A stretch of 64,000 nucleotides of DNA from Yponomeuta sedellus (taxonomy: Eukaryota; Arthropoda; Insecta; Lepidoptera; Yponomeutidae), in contig OW203738.1 in NCBI GenBank assembly GCA_934045075.1, positions 310,001 to 374,000 on the forward strand, given 5' to 3'. Positions 52,919 through 63,434 of the stretch are shown here, in pieces. A program made the position numbers and the translations under genes. How positions within the stretch are numbered: the first letter of the stretch is position 1; every line of letters begins with the position of its first letter. Under the pieces are notes generated by a model. The model ran no database searches. It was not told the origin of the DNA and saw only the letters and a list, made by a program, of their open reading frames with translations.

Positions 52919-54349
52919 TTAGACTGTGGAGGGACGAAAAAATGTGTGTTTGTTTGTTTTATTTTGGGTCAGGGTAATTTTTGGGGTTATATTTTGTATA
53001 TCTGCTGTTTTCTTTTTGCCGAAGCTCAGTAGAGTATCAGTGCATGTGTTTATGTTTTTTGTATTTTTTTGTAGATGTGTTTTGATATTCTTTATAAAAT
53101 TTTCTTCGTAGTCTCTACAATCTATTGAGAAATTGATTGCTTCAGATGTTTTTTCTAAGTAGGCTTTCTTAGTCACGTAATGTGGATTTGTGTCTAGAAA
53201 TATAGAATTCTGCGAGTTTTTACATAGAGTCTTTAAGGTACTATTAAGCATGTTTTCATTAAGGTGAATGCTGTTATGAATTCCTAGTACAATAACAGAG
53301 CATTTTTCACAAAGTTTGAGAGCGTAACTGAGTTCAGTAGTTAGTTTTATGGGATTGACGTCGTTTTCTCCCAGGCACAGGACTACTGTGTCTTGGTGGT
53401 TGAAGTCGTAGCTCCTCATTGTTCGGACGATTTCTTCTGACTTAGCATTCGGTTTGATGAATGAGAATGTTTGATACTTTCTATATGGAGTATTTTCTCT
53501 ATCAATTGATGTTGCCTTTGCTAGCCCTTTGCATTGTTGGGAGCCAAAGAAAAATATTTTTCCTTTTTTACTTATGAATTCATTCTCAACATTTGTCATT
53601 TCCATATTTTCTTCATTTGGTTTATCTCTTGATTGAGTAGTTTTTTTCTTGGCAGTGGAATTTGTAGGGGTCTCTGGTTTTGTAGTACTGCTCTCTATTG
53701 ACAATTGGCTAGTATTAGTCTCCAAATCCTCCGTATCGTGCGTAAAGTCAAGCTTTCTCGTTTTAATCTTCTTCTTTTTGGTTCGTTTTCTCTGTTTTTT
53801 CGTTGAAGTAGCGTTATCCGTGCAAATTTTTTTCAGTGTATTTATTTTAAATTCATTTCCTTTTGTTTTGGTAGACAGTTCTATATTTTCCAGAGTCAAT
53901 CTGTCTATTTCGTCGTTCGCACTTTTTAATTGTATTTTCAGTTCTATTATTTGTAGTCGTAGTTCTTGGAGTTCGGTTGAGCTCTCATAGGTAGATAAAT
54001 CCGGTAAACTTGTACTTTCAAAATCTGATTGGCAGGAAACGCAGCTGGTATCGCTTTCAGAGGTAGCCTGAATCGTTTTTTTCTTATCTCTCTTTGTAAT
54101 ATTTGCCTCGTGGTATCCTGGGGGGGATTTGGGTTTGCTGGTGGAGGCACCTTGGGAGAGACATTTGTTGCATGTCCATTTTTCTCTTTTCGATTTTGTC
54201 ATTAGATTGTATCTTTTATCCGTCACATTTTGGCAATCTAGACAATATGTTTGTTGGCAATTTATACATGTGAGAGTTTCGTTCTTCTTTAGACCATTTT
54301 TTTTGCATTTTGAGCAATTCTCATAGTTAGTGGGTTTCTTTGGAGTCAT
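52919..54349 (-). CDS. CR1-type LINE ORF1 (PHD finger plus SGNH-like domain)
   Basis: 476 codons. Residues 12-63 form a PHD-like zinc finger: Cys at 12, 15, 28, 31, 36, 39, 60 and 63, with Cys where the classical PHD has His. Residues about 125-170 are a predicted coiled coil (ELQELRLQIIELKIQLKSAN onward), followed by a Lys-rich basic patch (KKQRKRTKKKKIK) and a Ser/Thr-rich linker. Residues about 262-400 resemble an SGNH hydrolase: FFFGSQQCKG in the block I position (GS instead of GDS) and LCLGENDVNP matching block III (GxND). PHD plus esterase-like ORF1 proteins are known from CR1-type LINEs; their exact role is unsettled, with RNA or chromatin binding and lipid-ester activity proposed. The TAA stop (52919-52921) overlaps the ORF2 open frame. 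Confidence 0.9.
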   Translation of the reverse strand: MTPKKPTNYENCSKCKKNGLKKNETLTCINCQQTYCLDCQNVTDKRYNLMTKSKREKWTCNKCLSQGASTSKPKSPPGYHEANITKRDKKKTIQATSESDTSCVSCQSDFESTSLPDLSTYESSTELQELRLQIIELKIQLKSANDEIDRLTLENIELSTKTKGNEFKINTLKKICTDNATSTKKQRKRTKKKKIKTRKLDFTHDTEDLETNTSQLSIESSTTKPETPTNSTAKKKTTQSRDKPNEENMEMTNVENEFISKKGKIFFFGSQQCKGLAKATSIDRENTPYRKYQTFSFIKPNAKSEEIVRTMRSYDFNHQDTVVLCLGENDVNPIKLTTELSYALKLCEKCSVIVLGIHNSIHLNENMLNSTLKTLCKNSQNSIFLDTNPHYVTKKAYLEKTSEAINFSIDCRDYEENFIKNIKTHLQKNTKNINTCTDTLLSFGKKKTADIQNITPKITLTQNKTNKHTFFRPSTV

Positions 54350-55239
54350 TTTTTTTAATTTTTCATGTCAGCGCCCTCTGTGTTAAATATGTCGAACTAT
54401 GGTAATATTTTAATCTATCGTTGTCTTGTCACAGTTGAGAATTAGTTCCGTTGTTATTAAACTTGTGTGCAGATGTTGTTCTCTTGAGCAAGCTGGATAG
54501 AACTCACGTTACTGTTTTAACAAAAAGTGACGTTCGGCGCTTGGGTTTGAACTCACTGATCGTAGCTCTCCGGACCAACAGTCTTGCAGCCTTAGCCACG
54601 GAGCCCGTTGAAATCAGGCGTGAAATTGTCGAACTGTAGTAAGTGCTGGTGATTATGACTAATCGCTCAGGAATTTACCGTTACTGACCGTTGGTTGCAT
54701 CACCTTGTTTACAAATAGATTTTGAATCTAATGTTAACTATTATGACACTTCACTCATATTAAGTACGTTACTTGGTATAACACGTCTTTTTATGACTGG
54801 TTATTTAGTCAGTAAAAGTATTGTAGTTATTTATTTGATCTCCCACATAGGGTCCTGGGATATGTATGAATAATTTGCACTTTTTGCACTGCAGCCACAA
54901 TATTTTTTGGAGATAACACTTTCACTGATTCCTTGTGTGATTGTCTTACAAATTTATTGGTCACGATCGAATTATACACTGTTATTCTAATTGTTTAACT
55001 TTATTTTCTGCGGAGCAAACGTAACCATGCCACTAGATGGCGATTAGCTGTAATCACTAGATTAACAGACTATTAGAGTACTGAAAACTGGGGGTTTGTC
55101 TAGTGGAATCTTTCTAGCCGTGACCTAGGTCTACCACGAGTAATGCCACTGTTTGGTATTACAGGTTGAATAATAAATGAAGAAAGCCCAACTGGAGAAG
55201 CCTACTCTTACGTAGAGGCAAATGATAACTTTGTGAAGA

Positions 55240-55497
55240 ACATTTTTATACTATTTTAATTTTAAATGCACTAACCCGTGCTAAGGACAATTAAAAAAAA
55301 ATGTATGTGATGAAATTTACTTCAGCCAGATGTCGCTGCCTGTACGTAATACAGAGAAAAGAGTGAAGAGGTTCGAAATTTCACTAATACCGGTGAGTCG
55401 CCCTTTGGCTCAGTTGGAAAGAGCGCTGGCACGGACAGCCACAGGTCGCCGGTTCGAGTCCCGGAGGGTGGAATTTTTAGCCTCTAAATAGGTTTGG
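55240..55497 (+). repeat. Rep-A sense copy
   Basis: TATACTATTTTAATTTTAAA and the inverted tail, head from ACTTCAGCCAGATGTCGCTG, tRNA-like module (55395-55470, some drift), and CCTCTAAATAGGTTT. Confidence 0.8.
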
Positions 55498-55509
55498 ACA
55501 TTTTTGTAT

Positions 55510-55915
55510 TTGCCGTTGATATCGACCTTGTGTGACCCCACTGCTGGGTTGTGGGTCCCTTCCTGCATCGCAGATAGGTTAGGCCAGGACGGGGGCCAAC
55601 TCTGAGTTCGTTGAGGATTGTATGACAGTGGCGGGCTTTACGGTCAGAAGTTATCAAGCCGCCCATAAGACCTCTGATATGGCTTAACGAATGCAAATAA
55701 TGCCATTCGAATGCCATTATTTGATAGCCGGCGTCAATGGCTTAACGTGTCTTGCGAAGCACGGAAGCTCTCGGAAAAAATGTCACTAGCAGTAGACAAG
55801 AGACGGTCTCACACCCAGGACCTGACCGCGCCTGTTGTTGCTTAACTTACGTGATTGGTTCCAATCACTCGGTTCCGCTAGGCCATGAGCTCTTCACTAG
55901 GCCACGAGAGCTTCC
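55510..55915 (-). mobile_element. Rep-B, near full length
   Basis: Plus strand from ATATCGACCTTGTGTGACCC to CACTAGGCCACGAGAG; more diverged than 27893-28262, with a partial duplication near 55690-55720 (ATGCCATT twice). Confidence 0.7.
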
Positions 55916-56375
55916 GTATTTGCCGTACTGTTTTTTTTTTTATTATTCTGTGACCTGCTTATCCATCCATGGCGAGTTCTATCTTTTAAAGCAACCTCTC
56001 ATCAGAGGTCCGAAGAGCGAAATTTATGAAAAACATTAAGCGGAGATTGGGCTGATGCTTGAAAAAAGTAAGCATCCCTGCATAGCGCTTAGCGTAAATA
56101 TTATTCCCTTTGTACTCACGACATTTGAAACATGAAAATATTTGTAAACGTTCAGAAGGAACAGAACAAAACTTGTGATACATCAACTCTATTAACTAAG
56201 ACTTCATCAGGAACTATATAAACAATGGTATCTTAAATATTTTAGGAGGTCAATACTTTACTCGTAAACCCGAAATTGGAATTGTAAACGCATATACATT
56301 ATGTAAACTTTTTCTATTTATTTTATCTTTTGGTATTTTTTTCAATGTATGCTGTAAATTTATTAGTAACTAGCT

Positions 56376-56545
56376 GACCCAGCGAACTTCGTACCGCCTA
56401 ACAGTCGATTCTTTTTTTCTCTCCGTAAGAACCATCTTCGTAGTTCAAGGAATATTCTAAAAAAAGAATTTTGCGAAATCGGTTCAGCTGCTCTCACGAT
56501 TTCCGCTTACCAACACATTCAGCGATTCATTTTTATATTATAGAT
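56376..56545 (+). repeat. Interspersed repeat of unknown class
   Basis: AACTAGCTGACCCAGCGAAC, TTTTGCGAAATCGGTTCAGC and TTTTTATATTATAGATTA: the same layout as 42893-43097, a widespread insect repeat. Confidence 0.55.
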
Positions 56546-56549
56546 TACC

Positions 56550-57475
56550 TTTCATGTTGTTGAATTGTATGCATGTTGTGTTTCCAGTATTGTGACGTTA
56601 AAGAAACAAATTATCTACCTATATCTATCTGTCCCTTAACTTTTTTAGTATACGTCGTCCTATTATGCATTGATATCAAGTCAATAATAGACTTATGACT
56701 GGTAAAAGTAACATACTGCGACACCGTTACAGCCCCGTAAACTTTCTGTGTTAAACATCACTTGTGGGACGTCTTATTTGCCTCGAAGTCTCAAGTCTTT
56801 GCGCAAGCAAACGCCTCCTTCAAGGGATAAAAGGCGAGAGGGTCCTCACGTGAGGCCCTCAGACCCTTTGGGGATTTATTCATTGAGCAGTTTGTGTCAC
56901 ATTAATCCCGATACACGTAAATCACTCGGCCCATTACAAACTACCCGAGATATGATCTCGGATTAATCTTTTGGGTTCTAACAGATGCGGTAACCGTGAT
57001 AGGTCGAGGGTAAACTTATCGATAACCTTCGCGTAAAGCAACAACTTCGTGTAGCCGAATTTGAGAATTGACCTGCTGGTGCAACTTTGCTTTAGCTCCT
57101 GCCCTACTTTCAGGCTATTACATGAAATAACTTGAACTGGATGGTTAATGTAAGTGAATTACTTCATTAAAACTAATGCATTACCTACATCTCGCAGTGG
57201 AAGACTTGCCTTTGAGCTACTACTCCGGAGCTTAAGTGACTGACTGAATGGGTGCATTCAGTGTTATTAAATAACGATGTAGTAGCTTTATTTGATTGCC
57301 AAGTTGAATGTTTAGACAATTAGAGCTAGACTATCCCAAGAAAATGACAGATCTGAACAAAGGGTATGTGGAAATGTTTTACAAATATTCTACGTCCCTA
57401 AAGAGGGAGGGAGGTGCTTAAAAAAGGTTACATATAACCAATCTCGTTATTGTTGTTAGAAAATTGATATGAAAT
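56550..57475. other. Stretch without a recognised gene
   Basis: No ORF with a motif and no repeat family recognised. A short Rep-B-like fragment (GAGTCTCTTCCTGCATCACA) follows at about 57490. Confidence 0.4.
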
Positions 57476-57609
57476 CCTTATTGCTGGGACACGAGTCTCT
57501 TCCTGCATCACAGAGAAAATATTTATGTTAATTTCTTTCAAACAGTGCGTGGCATTATTTTGGTACCAACAACGTTCACTATAGACGGTTTAAAATGTTG
57601 AAAATACTG

Positions 57610-57760
57610 GATTTTACCACCATTAACATACGAACCGTCTTACAATCCTGCACCAACCCGGTCTTGGCCCCCGTGGTGGAGTATGACCTAGCCTTCCTGC
57701 GATGCAGGAAGAGACCCGTGTCCCAGCAGTGGGGACATACAAGAGTTGATAACGAACATA
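57610..57760 (+). repeat. Rep-B 3' part
   Basis: CCGTCTTACAATCCTGCACC, TTGGCCCCCGTGGTGGAGTA, CAGCAGTGGGGACATACAAG. Confidence 0.7.
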
Positions 57761-57764
57761 CGAA

Positions 57765-58730
57765 CCCATACACGACCAGTATATATTTTAAGGCATTTCT
57801 TTTTGTCAATTTACTTAACGTGGAAAAATGTAAGTACATGGAATTAGTTCGTTATGAATATTTGGATAAGAGGTATTGTGCATACAATATTTCCCGATCA
57901 AAGATTTCTTAACAGAGATTGAAATGCATACTAAACTCACAAAGTGAATTCTGTGTTAATCACATTCCTCAATTGCTTCGGTACTGAAACGTGGGGGGAA
58001 ATCGAATGTAATTGTACGCAATTAATAGATCCCTTTTATTAAATAACCTATGTAGCATTGCGAGTCAATAAAATACTAAGAGAGCATCAACCAAAATTTT
58101 CTTATGGCACTACAATTCTAAGGCGTAAGGCGTACGTTAAAATGTTTGAGAGTTACAGGTCTTGCAGAATAAAGCAACATTTTGTCAATATTTTTGTCAA
58201 ACCAAATAAAATTGTAGTTTTATAAAACATGTCCTTGGTATTTTGAGTAATATCACTGTTCAATTAAGCGAACCCGGTCGGACTTTTCCGACAATATTAC
58301 AAGTGAATCCAGACGCCCCCCTTTCGGAATATGCACAGGCATCGCTAAGCATGTACTCAAGGCATCCCTGATTTCCGATAAGGCAGCGTGTCTTCCCTGA
58401 GAGCCGCAGTCGGCCCGCTACATTTGCGTATTCACCCCGCGCGGCTGCGATAACGCGCTCATGGCATTGCACGTAATTGCCGGGCCGGCCGTTCGCGCGC
58501 CGCCCCTACTGCCCGAAGATACTGCGACGGAGTCTCAGTGTACTTATTCGACGACTAATGTTGGTATGCTAATTTTACGTCTAGTCGGTTTTAGGGCATA
58601 AGCTACTTAATATGTATCTTCGTCGGCTGATACGTGTTTTTTTATGGAGATCGTTGAATTTTCATTCGAAATTGTTTGCGTTAGATAGCAAACTTTAATC
58701 AAAAGTATGAATTCGAATTTATATATTATT
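57765..58730. other. Stretch without a recognised gene
   Basis: Includes a GC-richer patch (58430-58530, CCGGGCCGGCCGTTCGCGCG). Open frames here show no motif. Confidence 0.35.
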
Positions 58731-58734
58731 ACAT

Positions 58735-58965
58735 ACATAACCTCAAGCCTGTATCCCAGAGGGTTCAACAGATACCAGGGACTGCCACTTGCCACGATAC
58801 TGACATATTACCTTCGCTTCATCAACGTTAATAAGTCGTTGCATGCACGCACGCCGGTTCCGCGTACTTTTTATCTTCCCCTTTGCTAATACATTCCCTA
58901 TTTGGTTGATGTATATCGATGTATGCCCTGGGACGTCCCTTACCAGATCGTCCACTCACTTAATT
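58735..58965 (-). pseudogene. Rep-D LINE C-terminus and 3' end
   Basis: A minus-strand frame (58955-58743) reads GHTSIYINQIGNVLAKGKIK, STRNRRACMQRLINVDEAK, GKWQSLVSVEPSGIQA, giving the last codons of the Rep-D LINE ORF that most other copies lack. Confidence 0.7.
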
Positions 58966-59045
58966 TATATATTAAACGCATCAAATCACGATTATTTATT
59001 AAGTAAAACGTTAATAATCGCGAATAGACCCGTTTGATATTTAAC
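58965..59045. repeat. Internally deleted copy of the 60125-type fold-back
   Basis: TTATATATTAAACGCATCAA and AGACCCGTTTGATATTTAAC are the outer arms. The core with the GAAACGTC motif is deleted, leaving a short hairpin. Confidence 0.7.
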
Positions 59046-59049
59046 TATG

Positions 59050-59585
59050 TACGATTATCTCAAATCATTACATTTATATCATTATAGTACATTACACAAC
59101 TAGGGTGGTAATACAAAGAAAGGCCGAGATCGCAGAAGTTTGCGGCCCGTATTTATCTATGTATTTTCTCTAACTTATGGTAGGTAAGTAAGTGACCTCC
59201 GGACGACTTTGACATTTTCTTTAACTTCACTCTTTCCAAACTCGTCTCTATTTTAACTTGCCATCTCTTATTTTGTCTTTTTTTAAAATTGACTCTTTCC
59301 TAACTCATGTCCACTCTGATCGATTGATACTGAAGTGATAGTAAAGCATAATTTTATCCACATTATTTCTGAATTTAAAACTGACTGATAATAGTAATTG
59401 GAGATTTAATAAGTAAAACGTCAATGTACAAACTTCTATAAGTAATGTTTATTCATATAATTATGTAGGAGGGTATGTATAGGTATAAACTTGGGGATTA
59501 GACGATGCAGCTTATACAGATACAAAGGTAGATAGAGGTATATATAATATTCTAGCGAGTAGTACTACAACTGTTTTAACACAAG
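59050..59585. other. Stretch without recognised features
   Basis: AT-rich; no ORF or repeat recognised. Confidence 0.4.
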
Positions 59586-59590
59586 AAAAT

Positions 59591-59737
59591 ATAATTAAAA
59601 CTGTTTTTATACGGATTTATGCTCGTTTATTACATCGTCATCCGGGACCACGGCACCTGAAAAAGTGCCGAAACGTTGGAAAATTGTAAAAAATGTCATA
59701 AACGAGCATAAATCCGTATAAAAACAGTTTTAATTAT
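59591..59737. repeat. Fold-back element with perfect 40-bp arms
   Basis: 59591-59630 and 59698-59737 are exact inverted copies (arm ATAATTAAAACTGTTTTTAT and on to CTCGTTTAT). The 67-nt loop contains a second small hairpin, GGCACCTGAAAAAGTGCC, followed by GAAACGTTGG. Confidence 0.93.
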
Positions 59738-60124
59738 GTCTACTGCTCGTGTTAACCTTAGAAAATACTATACAAGAAAATATCTTATACGATAGGTAGG
59801 TAGATACACAGCTTCATATAACAATAACTAGATACAATTTAGAATTTTACTCCTCAAGTAGGTTGACTGGAAGTTGACTACGCTTTTAATTATTGCACTG
59901 ACTTGTCCCTTACATCTTTTGTCCATCATCTAGAATATATTACAATTTCCTTCAATAAACCCTTAGTTTAAAATCACTAAGCTTGATGATAAGGATCACT
60001 CATCAAGTTTAACTGTTAATTAAACGAAGACCTGCATAACTATTTGTTATTCGAGAGAGTTATAGTTATTCATTCACGTTTATAAATTAATCGTGCTATA
60101 CCTAAACTTACACAAATATTTTTT

Positions 60125-60283
60125 TATATATTAAACGGGTCAAATCGTGATTATTTATTGGGTAAAACGTAAATACCTTATTTACCCGAGACCACGGCAA
60201 CTGTAACGCTGCCGAAACGTCGGGAAATAAGGTAATTACGTTTTACCTAATAAATAATCGCGATTTGACCCGTTTAATATATA
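60125..60283. repeat. Long near-perfect fold-back element
   Basis: About 65-bp arms with few mismatches (TATATATTAAACGGGTCAAA on the left, its complement ending 60283) enclose ACCACGGCAACTGTAACGC and TGCCGAAACGTCGGG. Relatives are at 27215, 41998 and 58965. The right flank to about 60312 is shared with the copy at 41998. Confidence 0.92.
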
Positions 60284-60319
60284 ACTATGTATGAGTATCG
60301 CGAACCATTAAGAAATACT

Positions 60320-61010
60320 ATTACACAAATATTTATTTTTCCAAAAAAAAAATGAGCCTTGTCGTTGGAAAATTAACCTTTTAATATAAAAATCAATTCG
60401 CTGATGAGATCGATGAGAAGAAGCCTATTCAAATTATATTTCTAAACCCATTTTGCGTATATTCTCACGAAACAACCCGACTCATTCGTTTAATTTCAAT
60501 TAACAAAGTAATTACACTGCAATTGGCAAACGATACCGATCACCCGATGCGCACTGTTATATAACCCCGCGGGACTCGACCCACATGTTTGTTTACAGCG
60601 GCCATTTTCTCGACGAGTTGTTCAGCGACATTTATATAGAGGAGTAAAATTAGTAAAATTAGACAAGCAACGCTGCAACCGCATTTTCATATAATAACTT
60701 ATTTTAAATAAAAATCATATAATAACTTATTTTAAAATACGTTTCAAAAGTTCTAAAACTGAACGTGACAAATCTTAACAACTGTGATAACTATTTTTAG
60801 AATCTACAGTCCATAGAACCTAGAATCACCAATCCAGGACTTAAATCGATTTCCACTAAAAACGACCGTTTTCAGTCGTAGGATATTTATAATACATTCT
60901 AGGCTGTATGTTTTTAAAAAAGTTACCACGAATATTATTATTAAGATTACTCATGTTAACTTTAAAAAAAAAACAAGTTATGATTTTTATTCCATGTAGT
61001 TAGCGCCCCT
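60320..61010. other. Stretch without a recognised gene
   Basis: Contains a direct repeat CATATAATAACTTATTTTAA (about 60687 and 60716) and nothing else that I can name. Confidence 0.4.
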
Positions 61011-61021
61011 AAACACCTTAA

Positions 61022-61126
61022 TAGAGTGCGTTTCACGAAATAAGACCTTTGGATTCAGCAAACATAGTCCTTACTAGATGGTGATAAGATTTTCTTGAAA
61101 GGTACTATAATGTGAAACGCACTCTA
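61022..61126. repeat. Short fold-back element
   Basis: TAGAGTGCGTTTCAC (61022-61036) and GTGAAACGCACTCTA (61112-61126) are perfect 15-bp inverted ends around 75 bp; MITE-like, single copy here. Confidence 0.75.
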
Positions 61127-61253
61127 CACGGAGTCACACTTCATCGTATCGACAAACCACGCATGCAACATGTCATTTCAATGACACACCTTGTTCTGGT
61201 GCTACGTGACATTGCTCCAACTTACTGTCATTAAAACGATTGACGAAGGATTG

Positions 61254-61391
61254 TTTCTTACAGCCAAGAACAGTACTACACATCATAAAAGTCCCTTCGG
61301 GAATCTTCGTTCGCGCAGACTAGGAAGAAGTGTAACGAAAGTACCCGAAGCTATAAGTACATTCAACATGATCTTTAACCGATACGGTTAA
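61254..61391 (+). CDS. Possible terminal exon of an unidentified gene
   Basis: A good acceptor context (TTGTTTCTTACAG at about 61248-61262) precedes an open frame of about 42 codons ending with TAA at 61389-61391 (HHKSPFGNLRSRRLG, then SVTKVPEAISTF, then NMIFNRYG). Composition is protein-like, and no repeat family covers it. I do not recognise it and no partner exon was found upstream, so it may be chance. Confidence 0.25.
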   Translation, partial: FLTAKNSTTHHKSPFGNLRSRRLGRSVTKVPEAISTFNMIFNRYG

Positions 61392-61429
61392 GGTGCAGAA
61401 TTGATTGCCGCAGTAGCGCTACCTATTTC

Positions 61430-61620
61430 GCTCACGCTAATATTGCCAAACTATAGTCACCTGCATCGATGACGTTGAATCAACCAATAGCAACAAAGGC
61501 GCGCGGCCTGCCATAAAATGAAACTGTCTGATTGGTCGATCAACTTGCCGCACATCCAAAATTTGGTCATCTGCGCAGGTACATCCGCGAGACTTATATC
61601 TTGTGTAGCACTATAGCGTA
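61430..61620. promoter_or_regulatory. Candidate regulatory region
   Basis: Single-copy-looking and relatively GC-rich, with CCAAT boxes in both orientations (AACCAATAGC, GATTGGTCG), GGCGCGCGGCC and TGACG. This is suggestive composition only; no transcript start can be placed. Confidence 0.25.
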
Positions 61621-61629
61621 GTCGAAAAA

Positions 61630-62720
61630 CTCATTGGTGTTGGTCTTAGTAAAGGATTACATGAAGTAGAGACGTCAAAAGAATGCTGTCGTTGATTCTA
61701 CGCAACACTTTGAAACGGATAGTTTTCTTTCATATGTAAATCTTTGTTTCTCTAATTTCTGGATACAACCCGAACTACTAAATACCTTAGAAAGAAGTTA
61801 GGAATAAATTGTTTTGCTTGCGGCAATATATTTTTCATAATGATATTGTAACGAATGTACATTGGAATATGGGTTACATAGTTAAATGTTGTATAAAATG
61901 TATTTTTTACACTAACGACTAGTAGTGACTAAAGAGTGATTAGTAATACTCGTTGGTAACCGATGCTTTTTACAATATTTATACATAACTCAACTCTATC
62001 TTAACTTATTTCTGCACAAACTTTGACGCAAGTTTAAGACAAAAATCTAGGATTTAAAAAGTAAATGCGTAGGTAAATGACGTAAAAATCAGTCTTTTCT
62101 TATATGCTTGAAGTAGGTACAATAGTCCAAATGAGATCTCTTAAAATTATAGTAACTCATAAAACGGCTATCATCAAGTTAACTATGCGTGCTCTACTCA
62201 CAAGTTACAAAAGGTTTACTGGCTACAATTGGCTGATCTCAACTTCTCCAAGACCAAGGCTGATCTTCCTAGAACGAATACTTAAATTTATCTGAGACTA
62301 TTTAAAATAACACACATGCTTACACAGCAACAATTCTTTAAGTGTTTTTCTTATCTTTCTCATGGTATAGCTACAGTATAGACAAAAGTCACAATAAACC
62401 ATGTAATCGTTTTGAAAACCTTTAACATCGTTGCTTTCGGAGGTAACCATCTGTGGCACCTTGTGAGATAATCCACTTCTGGAGCACGGCCAAATGTAAT
62501 AATAACATTATGAAGATCAGTTTATAGATACGGCTTTACTCAGTCGATTATACGATACAGTATCAATTTAGAACAAAGGAGGTTTTGATTAAGAATACAT
62601 AAACCCTGATACAAAACATTTGTCACAATATTTTGTTACACTAATTTTACGCTAAGCCACGTATTTGAATAAGTCTAGATGCTTCAGTATTACATTCTGG
62701 TTTTTCATCTACAGCATTGT
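61630..62720. other. Stretch without a recognised gene
   Basis: Lies downstream of the minus-strand host gene and may include distal 3' UTR. The 62104-62295 open frame has no motif. Confidence 0.4.
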
Positions 62721-62728
62721 TATTTACA

Positions 62729-62734
62729 TTTATT
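62729..62734 (-). terminator. Candidate poly(A) signal of the host gene
   Basis: AATAAA on the minus strand, about 100 nt after the stop codon of the host gene. Confidence 0.5.
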
Positions 62735-62831
62735 TAAACAATTTCAGACGAAGATGATAAATTACAGTTGACTCATTTGTTGAACGAAATTAATGAAAAG
62801 CCAATAATATTTTTTTTCTACTGCCCTCACT

Positions 62832-62958
62832 CTAAGGTATGTTAGTGTAATTGGCGAGGTCCTTCCCAGTCTTGTAGAGCGAAGTAATACTCGGGTCCAG
62901 GTTATGATACTCTTTTCCTGAGCGTGGCCGAAGCGTGCTCATGGGTTGACGAGCCATC
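62832..62958 (-). CDS. Host gene, last coding exon
   Basis: On the minus strand the acceptor TTTGACCTTTCACAG ends at 62959, and the exon runs 127 nt to a TAG stop (62834-62832). It enters in phase 2, completing an Arg codon with the preceding exon, and encodes MARQPMSTLRPRSGKEYHNL then DPSITSLYKTGKDLANYTNI and P. Both phase and frame agree exactly with the exon at 63226-63337, which is strong evidence for a real spliced gene. The Arg/Ser/Lys-rich C-terminus has no catalytic motif. I do not recognise the protein. Confidence 0.85.
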
Positions 62959-63225
62959 CTGTGAAAGGTCAAATTTCTTAGTGTTATCTTATTTAGTAAA
63001 AATCAGAAATTAATCATTTATTTCCATATACAGAATTTTATATTCTGTTTGATGAATATCAACCATCTTAAACACAATTCATGATCATTAAGATAAATTA
63101 TTCTGGCCAAAATATTAGTGAGATAATCTTGGTTTTTTTACTATAAATTACGTTATTTCATGTAGTAACAGAAGACTTTGAATTTTTTTAGTCACTTTTA
63201 ACTTGATTTTTAACTATTATCTTAC

Positions 63226-63337
63226 CTCATACTCATAGGAGTGTCAGAAGATGAATGTGATGAGGAGATAGAAAGGGTCTCAATGTAGTCTGACATATCT
63301 GATGTGCCACTTGAAGTGCTGTGCGTATCCACCACAC
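63226..63337 (-). CDS. Host gene, penultimate coding exon
   Basis: 112 nt between acceptor TTTTTGCTCCAG (ending at 63338) and donor GTAAG (63225-63221). It starts in phase 1, completing a Gly codon, and ends with two bases of an Arg codon. It encodes VVDTHSTSSGTSDMSDYIET then LSISSSHSSSDTPMSM, a Ser/Thr-rich, probably disordered and phosphorylated segment. The introns on either side are short (97 bp and 267 bp), normal for insects. Confidence 0.85.
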
Positions 63338-63434
63338 CTGGAGCAAAAACGGGGCACCATATCAGTAACTAAATTCACTCAAAAGTTTAAGCCAAATGCA
63401 AACGCACAGAATGTTAAAAGTAGCTCAACAATAC

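Larger units (their letters stand above)
49840..55100 (-). mobile_element. CR1-type LINE, near full length
   Basis: Minus-strand element with ORF1 (54349-52919), ORF2 (open 52968-50056), a 3' UTR of about 200 bp and an end with AATAAACAATTTCATTTCAA. The 5' boundary is uncertain (somewhere upstream of 54349, perhaps near 55.1 kb), and I found no clear target duplication. The PHD plus SGNH-hydrolase-like ORF1 is diagnostic of CR1-like LINEs. Confidence 0.85.

Noticed and set aside
53649..53990. Plus-strand gene within the CR1 ORF1 region
   Set aside because: Shadow frame of the minus-strand ORF1; Phe/Val/Leu-rich because the sense strand is Lys/Asn-rich.
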